Both the position numbers and the translations under genes were made by a program. This document shows, one piece after another, positions 31,960-42,084 of a stretch of 64,000 nucleotides of DNA. This stretch comes from an uncultured Sphingomonadaceae bacterium (GTDB lineage Bacteria > Pseudomonadota > Alphaproteobacteria > Sphingomonadales > Sphingomonadaceae). The notes under the pieces are model-generated. The model worked only from the letters and a program-made list of their open reading frames with translations. It was not told the DNA's origin and did not search any database. How positions within the stretch are numbered: the stretch's first letter is position 1; each line of letters begins with the position of its first letter. The stretch spans positions 124,001 through 188,000 of the forward strand of contig CALLJS010000017.1 in the NCBI GenBank assembly GCA_938050045.1, read 5' to 3'.

Positions 31960-33119
31960 CCGATAAATTAGAGGACATAGCATCGGATAATGATGGCTTC
32001 ATGAATAGAAAGACTGGAAGTAGTGAGTTTTGGTCGGTCTTTTTACGCCCGTTGTTTTTAATAATTGTTGCTTTCCCAACGCTATTATCCATACTTTATT
32101 TCGGTGTTTTGGCCAGTCCAATCTATATTTCTGAATCTAATTTCGTCGTTCGTACGCCTGATCGGGCTAAGGCCTCTCCCTTAGGGGCCATCTTTGGTTC
32201 GACGGGTCTTTCTTCATCTAGTGAAGAGACCAATGCAGTGATGGAATATGTGAGGTCGCGCGATGCTATGGACGCAACCAATACCGATGATTTAGTCAGC
32301 AAAGCTTATAGCGCAACTTATATTAGTTGGTTTGATCGATTTGGCGGATTATTCGGAAATAATAGTAAAGAGCATCTCTATTCTTATTTTCAAGACAAAG
32401 TAGCGATTACGCTGCAACCAACGACGCAAATTGGCAAATTGACGGTTCGCGCTTATTCTCCCAAAGATGCATTGATGATAAATCAGCGCCTCTTGAGCCA
32501 GTCTGAAAATCTAGTAAATCAATTATCTCAGCGCGCGCAAAAGGATGAAATATCGGTCGCTGAAAAAGAGGTTGAAGAAGCAAAAAAACTCTCACGTGAT
32601 GCTTCGATTGCTGTGGCCCAACTTCGTACAAAGGAAGGTATAATAAATCCAGAACAGGAAGCAGCCATTCGTTTGCAAATGATCTCTAAGCTGCAAGATG
32701 AGTTAATTTCAACTCGAACTCAATTACAGCAAATGAGAGTATTTACCCCAAAGGCTTCGCAAATCCCATTCTTACGCGCTCGATTAAAATCGCTTGAAAG
32801 CGAAGTTAAAGAACAAACGAGTTTGATTGCTGGTGGTGGCCGTTCTTTGTCGCGGTCTGCTGTGCGCTTTCAAGAGCTGAGGCTTGCATCGGAAACAGCG
32901 GACAAATTATTAACCGCAAAATTGACTTCGCTAGAACAAGCGCAAGCCGATTCTCGTCGCAAGCGAGCTTATGTGCAGCGCGTTTCACAACCCAGTTTAC
33001 CCGATTATGCGCTTGAGCCAAGACGTATAAGGGGCATTTTAGCGACGCTATTGTTAAGTCTTCTCGCTTGGGGAATATTATCGACATTATTAGCGGGAAT
33101 TAGGGAGCATCGGGACTAG
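31956..33119 (+). CDS. capsule polysaccharide export inner-membrane protein (KpsE-like)
   Basis: 387 aa; Wzz/KpsE-like two TM segments flanking coiled coil; YISESNFVVRTPDRAK, followed by ABC permease and ATPase genes. Confidence 0.88.
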   Translation: MTDKLEDIASDNDGFMNRKTGSSEFWSVFLRPLFLIIVAFPTLLSILYFGVLASPIYISESNFVVRTPDRAKASPLGAIFGSTGLSSSSEETNAVMEYVRSRDAMDATNTDDLVSKAYSATYISWFDRFGGLFGNNSKEHLYSYFQDKVAITLQPTTQIGKLTVRAYSPKDALMINQRLLSQSENLVNQLSQRAQKDEISVAEKEVEEAKKLSRDASIAVAQLRTKEGIINPEQEAAIRLQMISKLQDELISTRTQLQQMRVFTPKASQIPFLRARLKSLESEVKEQTSLIAGGGRSLSRSAVRFQELRLASETADKLLTAKLTSLEQAQADSRRKRAYVQRVSQPSLPDYALEPRRIRGILATLLLSLLAWGILSTLLAGIREHRD

Positions 33120-33925
33120 TGGCTGATAGTCCTTACAGCGTAAATCAAGGGTTTCGGCATAGTCTAGCTGTGCAAATCCGCGTTTTGGGCGCTCTTTTAT
33201 TGCGCGAAACGCTAACGCGCTATGGACGGCATAATATAGGCTTTCTATGGTTATTTGCAGAACCAATGCTATTCACTTTGGGGATAACCGCATTATGGAC
33301 AGCAACGAAGTCAGTACATGGCAGTGATTTACCTATTGTTGCCTTTGCCTTGACGGGTTATTCTAGTGTATTGCTGTGGCGCAATATGCCAGGGCGCGTT
33401 ATAGGTTCATTAATGGCTAACTTAGCCTTGATGTATCATCGGAATATTAAAGTCTTTGATATATTTTTAGCCCGAGTGATCTTAGAATTTGGTGGAGCGA
33501 CGATGTCTTTTGCCATTTTAGGGCTATTATTTGTGAGTATAGGGATTTTGGAGCCTCCAGAAGATATTTTAAAAGTATTTGCTGGTTGGCATTTGCTCGC
33601 ATGGTTTGGAGCATCGCTTGCGATATGGCTTGGAGCTTTATCGCATGAATATGAAATCGTTGATAAATTATGGCATCCCTTCTCTTATATATTATTTCCG
33701 CTATCGGGAGCTGGTTTTTTAGTGGCCGCTCTCCCTTATGCTGCACAGGAAGTTATTTTATATTTTCCGATAGTGCATGGCACTGAAATGATAAGAGAGG
33801 GCTGGTTTGGAGAACGAGCAAGGGCTATTTATGATATTCCATATTTAGCTATTTTCAATACTATATTGACGAGTTTGGCGGTCTTGCAAGTTCATAAATT
33901 ATCATCGCGCGTGGTGCCAGAATGA
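33119..33925 (+). CDS. ABC-2 type polysaccharide export permease (KpsM-like), GTG start overlapping upstream stop
   Basis: 268 aa; ALLLRETLTRYGRHNIGFLWLFAEPMLFTLGI typical. Confidence 0.92.
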   Translation: MADSPYSVNQGFRHSLAVQIRVLGALLLRETLTRYGRHNIGFLWLFAEPMLFTLGITALWTATKSVHGSDLPIVAFALTGYSSVLLWRNMPGRVIGSLMANLALMYHRNIKVFDIFLARVILEFGGATMSFAILGLLFVSIGILEPPEDILKVFAGWHLLAWFGASLAIWLGALSHEYEIVDKLWHPFSYILFPLSGAGFLVAALPYAAQEVILYFPIVHGTEMIREGWFGERARAIYDIPYLAIFNTILTSLAVLQVHKLSSRVVPE

Positions 33926-35352
33926 TTTGTGTCGAAGATGTTCATAAAATTTATAAAACGCAACTTGGCAGTAATCATGTGTTGAGCAATGTTTCTTTCA
34001 AACTGCACAAAGGAGAGAAACTTGGTATTATTGGACGCAATGGTGCTGGTAAATCAACATTAGTGCGCTTGGTGAGTGGTGCGGAAATGCCGACATCTGG
34101 GATAATAACGCGCAGCATGTCTGTATCTTGGCCACTGGCTTTTGGCGGCGCGTTTCAATTGAATCTAACGGGTAAAGATAATGTTCGATTCATTAGCCGG
34201 ATTTACAAGCAAGACTTTGAGCATAATCTAGCATTTGTAGAAGAATTTGCTGAATTAGGGGCATATCTTAAAGAACCAGTCCGTACATATTCATCTGGTA
34301 TGCGAGCTAGGCTCGCTTTTGCTATCTCAATGATTACTGAATTTGACTGTTTTTTAATCGATGAAGTTGGCGCGGTTGGAGATGCGCGATTTCATGAAAA
34401 ATGTAATTATGAACTATTTCAAAAACGCGCCGATCGGGCAATGATTATTATTTCTCATGATGCAGCCTATATCCGAGATCATTGCACTAAATATGCTGTA
34501 TTGCATGATTCAAGATTTACGCCATATGATGATTTTGAAGTCGCCTATAGCGATTATGCGGATATGGTAGCAATAACCAAGGTGCCTGTATCAAAAAATA
34601 TTGCACAATATAACCAAACATCACAGCTTGATGTGCGTTATCGTGCTTCAATTGAGGATGAACGTTTTCGCATATTGGTTCAACGAGGTGATTGGGCAAG
34701 AGATAGAGGTGATTGGGAATTAGCGCAAATCGAGTATGAGGCAGCCTTAGACCTACATCCCTATGAAAGGACATATTGGGCGCAGCATGGTCATGTTGTT
34801 AGGGCGCAAAAAAAATATGTTGCAGCAGAGATATCCTATCGCAATGCATGCGCTCTTGGCATACCAATATTGGATGTTCGTCCGTTCTTTCGTGATGTTA
34901 TGAAGCACCAGTCCATGGATGAGCAAGAGTTTCCTCTACATCCGCTGGGCAAAGGAAATGTTAGTTTACAGCCACCATCTTCGCAACATATTAAAGTTTT
35001 GGCAAAGGCAATTTGGGGTGTTCATTCGCTTAACCTTTCCGAGACATTAGACTTGATGCGCAAAAATTCAAGCATGGATAACCTTGTTTATTCCATGCTG
35101 ACGAACAAGGAAAAATTCACCTTCTCAGCGCCCTTAGAAGAAAATGATGATCCACCACATTCCAAGACTGTTTCGGAAAAGGATAGCGATTGGATTATAG
35201 AATTATGTCAAATAGCACAGCCTAATTTGAATTATAGTAATCCTGAAGCAGCGATAGCACAGTTTCAGCAGTTGGATGGGGTAATTTCTACCATTATTAG
35301 GGCAGGCGGTTTCAATGATTGGAAGAAGGTGCAGCAGCTATTTATGACTTAA
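33922..35352 (+). CDS. polysaccharide export ABC ATPase (KpsT-like) with extra C-terminal TPR-like domain
   Basis: 476 aa; Walker A GRNGAGKST, YSSGMRARLAFAISM signature, D-loop; residues after ~220 form an additional repeat-containing region. Confidence 0.93.
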   Translation: MICVEDVHKIYKTQLGSNHVLSNVSFKLHKGEKLGIIGRNGAGKSTLVRLVSGAEMPTSGIITRSMSVSWPLAFGGAFQLNLTGKDNVRFISRIYKQDFEHNLAFVEEFAELGAYLKEPVRTYSSGMRARLAFAISMITEFDCFLIDEVGAVGDARFHEKCNYELFQKRADRAMIIISHDAAYIRDHCTKYAVLHDSRFTPYDDFEVAYSDYADMVAITKVPVSKNIAQYNQTSQLDVRYRASIEDERFRILVQRGDWARDRGDWELAQIEYEAALDLHPYERTYWAQHGHVVRAQKKYVAAEISYRNACALGIPILDVRPFFRDVMKHQSMDEQEFPLHPLGKGNVSLQPPSSQHIKVLAKAIWGVHSLNLSETLDLMRKNSSMDNLVYSMLTNKEKFTFSAPLEENDDPPHSKTVSEKDSDWIIELCQIAQPNLNYSNPEAAIAQFQQLDGVISTIIRAGGFNDWKKVQQLFMT

Positions 35353-35408
35353 ATATGGAATAGTTTCGCTAGAGTGTCCCTGAATTTATAAGATGGTATG
35401 TTGATTAT

Positions 35409-36245
35409 ATGAATGATTTAAAAAAAATATTGTTAAACCAAGCAAGGCATAAAGCTGAACGCTATTTTGCAAACAACACACGTTGTGAATATTTAGGCAA
35501 TGATAGGGTTATTTGTCAGATTTTGGGGAATGAAAAGATATTTGCCATCGGAAGCGATGTCGGTTTAACGCCACATTTGATTTTTGAGGGCTATTGGGAA
35601 TTTTGGCTTACATTGCACTTTGCCAGAATGATTAAGCCTGGCGATACCGTTATCGATGTTGGAGCAAATTTGGGCTATTATACTTTATTAGCAGCCAATT
35701 TAACAGGCCCTGAAGGATATATTCTAGCGATTGAACCTAACCCCCATATTCATGGTCTGTTGCAAAGCAGCATAAGAGTGAATGGTTATAATTCCTATGC
35801 AAGAGCTGAAAACATAGCAATCTCTTCGGCCACATCAGGAGCCAAGCTCCCATTTTTTGTGCCAAAAGGAGAGCCGAAAAATGGACGTATTATCGGTAGC
35901 AAGGACAATATTGAACATTTAGAAAAGCATGGCAATATATCCGAAGTACGGAGCGGTGCGCTTAACATCGGTCAATTTTCCAAAGTTGACTTTATCAAAA
36001 TTGATGTGGAAGGTGCTGAATTGCAAGTATTAGAGCATCTGCGTCCGATAATTGAGCAATTTTCTCCGCATATCATATGCGAAGTTAATTTTCGCAGAGG
36101 TTATTCTTATGAAGATGTTCAGCAGGCATTAGGAACAAATCAGATATTGCAATTCCTTGACTATGATGGGGAGGTTAAACCCCTTAGTAAATCTCAAGTT
36201 AAGAATGAGCGTGTTGGTGATGATTGGTTGATCGCTTATGGTTAA
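35409..36245 (+). CDS. FkbM family methyltransferase
   Basis: 278 aa; PGDTVIDVGANLGYYTLLAANL, FIKIDVEGAELQVLEHL. Confidence 0.92.
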   Translation: MNDLKKILLNQARHKAERYFANNTRCEYLGNDRVICQILGNEKIFAIGSDVGLTPHLIFEGYWEFWLTLHFARMIKPGDTVIDVGANLGYYTLLAANLTGPEGYILAIEPNPHIHGLLQSSIRVNGYNSYARAENIAISSATSGAKLPFFVPKGEPKNGRIIGSKDNIEHLEKHGNISEVRSGALNIGQFSKVDFIKIDVEGAELQVLEHLRPIIEQFSPHIICEVNFRRGYSYEDVQQALGTNQILQFLDYDGEVKPLSKSQVKNERVGDDWLIAYG

Positions 36246-36459
36246 TTAATAGATAAATTTATTTATTAATAACAATGGCTTAATAGGTTCTTGACGAAAT
36301 GCAAATTATATATATATCGAACAGGCTGAACGAGATGGCTGACACCATCAAACATGTTCAAAAATATATGCAATTTATCAGCGATATTGTAATCTTTTTT
36401 CTGCCATTCATGATAAATAGTTTTAATCTTCAATTGCCTAAACTTTAAATATAATAAAA

Positions 36460-37140
36460 ATGGACTTCTTGGTAGCAAAAAAGGAATTAATGATGAAAAA
36501 TGGTAAGGCATTGATTGGGGCGATAGGTAATCGTGTCGACAAAGCACGCGCGAAGACCATAACAGCGCCAGTCTTATTGTTAACCAATCGCGCCCATTGG
36601 ATTGAGTCATCCCAGCATGCTGCAATGGCCGATAACGATTTTAAGGCATTTGTCCTACGAGGTGATGAATTTCGTGACCAAGGCCGTTGGCAAGAAGCTG
36701 AAGCTGGTTATGCTGATGCGTTGCGGCTTTTTCCGTATGAGCGATCCTATTGGATTCAGCACGGACATATGGCAAAGGAACAAGGCAAACATGACCGTGC
36801 AGAGTTATCTTATCGCACGGCTTGCGCCCTAGGAGCACGACCTTCCGATGTCTTGCCACATTTTAACCATGTGATGGTGCGGCAAAATGTGGACCATGGC
36901 AAATTTCCTATGCACTTTTATCGCGACGGTTCAACCGCAAATCAGGTTCCTGCTCAACCCGATATCATGTTATTCGCTAGGCTATTTTGGGGCGTGCGCG
37001 GAATGGCTGATGAAGACATGTTGAGCTATCTTCGTCGGTATAATAGATGTGATGCGTTGGCCTCAGCCATGTGCTGCGATCCAAGGTTTGAACGCGCAAA
37101 CAGGGTATGGCTCGAAGTTGTACAGGAGAATGAACTATGA
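36460..37140 (+). CDS. TPR-like protein paralogous to the C-terminal domain of the upstream KpsT-like ATPase
   Basis: 226 aa; YERSYWIQHGHMAKEQGKHDRAELSYRTACALGA aligns to YERTYWAQHGHVVRAQKKYVAAEISYRNACALGI of ORF 33922-35352. Confidence 0.8.
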   Translation: MDFLVAKKELMMKNGKALIGAIGNRVDKARAKTITAPVLLLTNRAHWIESSQHAAMADNDFKAFVLRGDEFRDQGRWQEAEAGYADALRLFPYERSYWIQHGHMAKEQGKHDRAELSYRTACALGARPSDVLPHFNHVMVRQNVDHGKFPMHFYRDGSTANQVPAQPDIMLFARLFWGVRGMADEDMLSYLRRYNRCDALASAMCCDPRFERANRVWLEVVQENEL

Positions 37141-39383
37141 ATTTATTTCTACCTAGTGATGAAACACCAAGCTTTTCTGTGGTTATAAACACATTTAATC
37201 GTGCTAATCTGTTAGGCGATGCGATTAGTGGGGTTCTTCAACTTGACTATCCTAAGTTTGAATTGATTGTCGTAAATGGGCCTTCTACCGACAATTCTGA
37301 AGAAGTGCTTAAGCGCTGGCATGGCCAGATCAAACATTTGCATTGTGACGCGCCGAACCTATCTGAATCACGAAACGTAGGCATTGAAGCAGCTTCTGGC
37401 GATATAGTCGCCTATCTTGATGATGATGCTGTGCCGCATCCACTTTGGCTTCGTTATCTAGCACGCCATTATGCCAATCCGGCTATTGGCGGCGTAGGGG
37501 GGTTTACAGTCGATAATACTGGCATGCGTTGGCAAGTTCGTAAAACTGTTTGTGATAGATTTGGCAATGCACATTACCCCGACGATTTTTTTGATGAACG
37601 AGCACTTAATTTTCCAGGGACACCATATTACCCAAGTTTGTTAGGCACTAATTCCAGTTTCCGCCGGAGAGCTCTCTTTGAGATTGGTGGTTTCGATCAT
37701 ACATTTGCCTATTTACTCGATGAAACAGATGTTTGTCTGCGGCTGGTCGATGCTGGTTGGCAAGTGGTTTATGAACCCTCTGCTATGATTTTTCATCAAT
37801 TTGCCGAGAGTCATATTCGCTCGGTAAATAATAAACCCAAAACACTCTATCCATCAGTGGTCAGTAAAAGCTATTTTATCAATCGGCATGGTCAAGTCGA
37901 AGGATATGGTGAGGCAGCCGATGCGTTAAGATCGTATCGTGAAGAGGTTTTTAGGGCCAATGCTTGGCTGGAAGAGCATGGTAATATCTCTTCTAGTCAC
38001 CGTGTAAACCTCGATAATGACTTGGAGTCTGGCATGTCCGCAGGGATTGAACGTGCCAATCATGCAACAATCGAAAATAAAATGTTTGGGGATATGGATG
38101 TTGACAATATTGCCGAACCATTTTTACAAGCCGAGCGAGCGGATCAAATGCGCATTGTGTTGGTATCGCAGGGATTACCTCCAGAAAATGACGCAGGAAT
38201 TGCGCGTTGGACAAAGCTGTTAGCGCAGGGGTTGCGTGATCTGGGTATCGCAGTGCACCTCGTAAGCAGAGCGCAATCCGAGCCGTTGCGTCGCTTTCGC
38301 GATGGCATGTGGTTTCATGAAATCGTTAGAAATACGACGGATATGTCCCGGATAGCAGCCCAATATCAGGTGCCGGAATCGGGAATGGCGGACTGGATGT
38401 CGGCGGTTTCGCGTGAATTGGACTTTATCAAGACGTTTGGATTAGATTTGGTATCCTTCCCTATATGGGATTTAGAAGCTTTACCTGTTCTAGACGACCC
38501 GGAACTGGCTAGTGTGATAAGTTTGCATACTACCTACAAGCTAGCAAAGCAGTTTAAACCCGAATGGAGTTCGCGTGTCATCTATGGTCGAACCTTTGTT
38601 GATAAAGTGATTGCCGCTGAGACCCGCGCACTAAAACAAGTACCTGCAATTCTTGCCAACAGTCAGGCCGTTATCGATGAAATCGAAAATGGCTATGATA
38701 TCGAAATCGCTGACAAGTGTCGCATTGTTCCTCATGGCACTCCTGATATTCTCAAGAGTCAGAACATCACAATAGCTGACAAAGTTATGCGGCACGAATA
38801 TGATGGAATAATACGTGTTTTATTTGCTGGAAGGTTTGAACCGCGAAAAGGGTATGACCTCGCTCTTCAGGTAGCTGATAAATTACAGGAGGAGAGGCAA
38901 ATTGAATTTGTTTTTGCGGGAGCAGAAGTAAATCCTGATACTGCTAGGGGAATTAAAGCTCAATTGGGGATTGATCCTATGCAACTAAGTAATGCTAAGT
39001 TTCATGGTGAAGTAGATCGTGCTACTTTAGACTCCCTATTTGCAGAAAGTGATGTTGTGTTGATGCCAAGCCGGTTCGAATCATTTGGTTTAGTCGCAAT
39101 TGAGGCTATGTCAGCGGGCTCACCTGTATTGGCACTCGCTTCTGGTGGATTGAAAGAAGTTGTTACAGAAGGTGTGTCGGGCTTCCTCTACAAGAACGAT
39201 CAGCAATTTGTGAAAGGTGCGGTAGAAAAGCTCGTTGAATTGGCCAACAATTCAGTGCAGCTTTCCCGCTTACAAGAATCGAGTCACGTGACTTTCAGCG
39301 ATCATTTCTCCATTGATGTGATGGCCAAAAGTGCGGCTCAATTCTATCGTGATATTATAATTAAGCGAGAGGAAACCGCATGA
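37137..39383 (+). CDS. bifunctional glycosyltransferase (N-terminal GT2 + C-terminal GT4)
   Basis: 748 aa; SVVINTFNRANLLGDAISGVLQLDYP...AYLDDDAVPHP (GT-A) and RVLFAGRFEPRKGYDLAL...VVLMPSRFESFGLVAIEAMSAGSPVLA (GT-B). Confidence 0.92.
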   Translation: MNLFLPSDETPSFSVVINTFNRANLLGDAISGVLQLDYPKFELIVVNGPSTDNSEEVLKRWHGQIKHLHCDAPNLSESRNVGIEAASGDIVAYLDDDAVPHPLWLRYLARHYANPAIGGVGGFTVDNTGMRWQVRKTVCDRFGNAHYPDDFFDERALNFPGTPYYPSLLGTNSSFRRRALFEIGGFDHTFAYLLDETDVCLRLVDAGWQVVYEPSAMIFHQFAESHIRSVNNKPKTLYPSVVSKSYFINRHGQVEGYGEAADALRSYREEVFRANAWLEEHGNISSSHRVNLDNDLESGMSAGIERANHATIENKMFGDMDVDNIAEPFLQAERADQMRIVLVSQGLPPENDAGIARWTKLLAQGLRDLGIAVHLVSRAQSEPLRRFRDGMWFHEIVRNTTDMSRIAAQYQVPESGMADWMSAVSRELDFIKTFGLDLVSFPIWDLEALPVLDDPELASVISLHTTYKLAKQFKPEWSSRVIYGRTFVDKVIAAETRALKQVPAILANSQAVIDEIENGYDIEIADKCRIVPHGTPDILKSQNITIADKVMRHEYDGIIRVLFAGRFEPRKGYDLALQVADKLQEERQIEFVFAGAEVNPDTARGIKAQLGIDPMQLSNAKFHGEVDRATLDSLFAESDVVLMPSRFESFGLVAIEAMSAGSPVLALASGGLKEVVTEGVSGFLYKNDQQFVKGAVEKLVELANNSVQLSRLQESSHVTFSDHFSIDVMAKSAAQFYRDIIIKREETA

Positions 39384-39781
39384 TAGACCGTAACTGGTTT
39401 GAACAGGTAATCTGTATGACTGAAGCGAAAGTGCCAAGTGATATGATTGATCATTTATGTCGTGAATTGGGCGATGAGGCTGAATTACTTCCCTATATTC
39501 TACTTAACTCAGAGGCTTTTTCAGCATGGCCAGAAACGCTTGAGACTCTTCGCCAAGCAATTCGAGGAGTAATACGTCCTCGTGTTTTGCCAATTCGTAA
39601 AGGTCATGAAGCAACAGACGTAGAGCGCGAACATCTGCGTAACTCACTGTTTAGCCTTTTTGAAGCATCCGAGAATGATAGTGAACATAAGCCATCAACT
39701 TGGGCTGCTGTGTCCGTCATTGGGAAGTTTCGCTCTTGCCAGTCGGGCGCAAAAAAAGACCCGCGTTGGTTCATTGACTGA
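39380..39781 (+). CDS. hypothetical protein in surface-glycan operon
   Basis: 133 aa ORF overlapping upstream stop by 4 bp; no recognised motif. Confidence 0.6.
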   Translation: MIDRNWFEQVICMTEAKVPSDMIDHLCRELGDEAELLPYILLNSEAFSAWPETLETLRQAIRGVIRPRVLPIRKGHEATDVEREHLRNSLFSLFEASENDSEHKPSTWAAVSVIGKFRSCQSGAKKDPRWFID

Positions 39782-39847
39782 TGCTGTATATTGCTAAATG
39801 TTCTTTGAGATTTTTTTGAAGAGCATATTGAATATAATATTAAAAGA

Positions 39848-40735
39848 TTGGAAAGTTCATTGGAAGATGAGAACGAGAAATTAGTTTCACCAACTATTGA
39901 ATCCCTTGATAAAAAAATAGATTTATTAAGCGAAAAAATATCTGAAATCCGTCAATTGGTTGGCCCCTTTTCAGCATTTCTTCCTGATGGTTCTGTGCTT
40001 ACACAATCTATTCATGGAGTAAAATATTTCGTGGATCCTGATGATTTGGTGATTACGCCGCAAATGATTGTCTATCGTCAGTGGGAAGCAGACTTATCTC
40101 AGGCTTTTCGGCATATTTGTGGAAAAGACACGGTGGTAGTCGATGTTGGTGCAAACTTTGGTTATTTTTCAGTCCTTGCGGCAAATCTAATTGGAAACAT
40201 TGGAAGTGGCCAAATATATGCATTCGAACCCAATCCCAAACTTGCTAAATTATTCCGACGTAATATGGAAATAAATTGGTCCATTGCGCCTATTACTCTG
40301 CACGAGGCTGCAGTGACCGATAATGATGGTGAGGTTATTTTGCATGTTCCAGAAAGCCATGGCGCAAATGCAAGTCTGTCGGCACCAGAAGAATATATAT
40401 GCTCTTCAGTAACTGTCCCTGCAGTAAGGTTAGATGACGCTATTCCTGAAGATATAGTAGTCGATTTGATTAAGATTGATGTTGAAGGCCATGAAGCCTC
40501 AGTATTAAGGGGTGCCCAGTCCATAATTGCAAGAAGCCCGAATTTGCGTCTTATTTTGGAATGGTCACGAAAGCAAATGGAGCAAGCAGAGATTGACCCT
40601 GAAGAGATTATTACACTGCTCGATGGGTTTTTGCCATATCGTATAGAAGTTGGTTCAGGTCTATATGACCATCCTGAGACGTTTGATTGGCTTCGGCAGC
40701 AAGATTATACGGATGTGCTATTTCAAAGACCTTAA
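39848..40735 (+). CDS. FkbM family methyltransferase
   Basis: 295 aa; DTVVVDVGANFGYFSVLAANLIG, LIKIDVEGHEASVLRGA. Confidence 0.9.
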   Translation: MESSLEDENEKLVSPTIESLDKKIDLLSEKISEIRQLVGPFSAFLPDGSVLTQSIHGVKYFVDPDDLVITPQMIVYRQWEADLSQAFRHICGKDTVVVDVGANFGYFSVLAANLIGNIGSGQIYAFEPNPKLAKLFRRNMEINWSIAPITLHEAAVTDNDGEVILHVPESHGANASLSAPEEYICSSVTVPAVRLDDAIPEDIVVDLIKIDVEGHEASVLRGAQSIIARSPNLRLILEWSRKQMEQAEIDPEEIITLLDGFLPYRIEVGSGLYDHPETFDWLRQQDYTDVLFQRP

Positions 40736-40752
40736 AAAATATTGATATTATA

Positions 40753-42030
40753 ATGAAAATTTCTATTGATGCCTATAATATCGCGCTAACGCATGGCACT
40801 GGGGTCGCCACCTACGGCCGTAATTTGGCGCGTGCCGTGGGAAATATGGGGCATGATATTTCGGTGCTCTTCGGAACGAAAGCCAGTCATTCAAAGGTGC
40901 CGATCCTTAATGAAATAGCAATTGCCGATGATATCAATACAGGGGATAATAATACTAAATTTCATATGTTTGGTATTGTTGCGCAGGCCGCTCAAGGCGT
41001 GATTACATCGCGAAAGGCCCATGAGATAATAGTCTCTGGGCAAGTAATCATGCCCAAAGGGTTGCAATTGGATGGTGCTCAATTTTGGAATACACAGCGG
41101 CTCTATAGTTCTGCAAATGGTGCTTTTCGTGCCACCGGGGCTTTTACCAATGTTTCGCTACCAAAAACTGACATAGCGCATTGGACATATCCGCTTCCGC
41201 TTAAAATTCCAGGAGCCTGTAATATATATACATTGCATGATTTGGTTCCTTTGCGATTACCCTATACAACCGCAGATACTAAGCGCGCTTATTACAAATT
41301 ATGTAAGAAAGTTGCGCGGGATGCGGACCATATTCTTACGGTGTCGGAATGTTCGCGCCGCGATATTATTAATATTTTGAATGTTGATGAAGCACGGGTT
41401 ACAAACCTATATCAATCTAGCAATATAGCCAGTGTGGTAACAGATGTCCCTCGCAAAGAAATGGTGCGCCGAATTAGAGGTTTGATAAATGTCTCCGATA
41501 GAGAATATTATTTATTTTTTGGTGCGATCGAGCCTAAAAAAAATGTTGCCCGTATTATTGAAAGTTATTTAGCAAGCGGTTCATCATTTCCCTTAGTGAT
41601 AGTTGGAGCGCCAGGTTGGGGGAGCGACAGTGATATAAAGCTTCTCAAATCCTTTAAATCATTTGATAAGTTAAATAGAATAATCTGGCTTAACTATCTT
41701 CCGCGTGATATGCTAGCGATGATGATTATGTGTGCCAGAGCTACTCTTTTTCCATCGCTTTATGAAGGTTTCGGTCTTCCCGTTTTGGAATCTATGGAGC
41801 TTGGTACTCCAGTCATTACCAGCAATATATCTTCGATTCCAGAGGTCGCAGGCGATGCTGCTTTGCTTGTAGATCCTTATGATGTTCAATCCATTACCCG
41901 CGCCATTATCACATTAGATAATGATGCAGATTTACGGGCGGATATGCAGCAAAAAGGTTCGTTGCAAGCAGGCAAATTTAGCACGGATGTCTACCAAAAT
42001 CGACTTATCGAATTTTATAAACAATTTTGA
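40753..42030 (+). CDS. glycosyltransferase family 4
   Basis: ORF 40687-42030; start refined to MKISIDAYNIALTHGTGVATYGRNLARA; YEGFGLPVLESMELGTPVITSNISSIPEVAGDAALLVDPYD. Confidence 0.92.
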   Translation: MKISIDAYNIALTHGTGVATYGRNLARAVGNMGHDISVLFGTKASHSKVPILNEIAIADDINTGDNNTKFHMFGIVAQAAQGVITSRKAHEIIVSGQVIMPKGLQLDGAQFWNTQRLYSSANGAFRATGAFTNVSLPKTDIAHWTYPLPLKIPGACNIYTLHDLVPLRLPYTTADTKRAYYKLCKKVARDADHILTVSECSRRDIINILNVDEARVTNLYQSSNIASVVTDVPRKEMVRRIRGLINVSDREYYLFFGAIEPKKNVARIIESYLASGSSFPLVIVGAPGWGSDSDIKLLKSFKSFDKLNRIIWLNYLPRDMLAMMIMCARATLFPSLYEGFGLPVLESMELGTPVITSNISSIPEVAGDAALLVDPYDVQSITRAIITLDNDADLRADMQQKGSLQAGKFSTDVYQNRLIEFYKQF

Positions 42031-42084
42031 TATTATGATAATATCTATTACGATTATGTGCCTTATTAGAGGAAATTTTTTACG

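Noticed and set aside
36266-36625. 119-aa minus-strand ORF between glycan genes
   Set aside because: Overlaps the start of the TPR-like gene 36460-37140 and an AT-rich intergenic region; no recognisable domain.
40687-40752. N-terminal extension of the GT4 ORF (MASAARLYGCAISKTLKNIDII)
   Set aside because: Overlaps the preceding FkbM gene in another frame; MKISIDAYNIALTHGTG at 40753 is the typical GT4 start.
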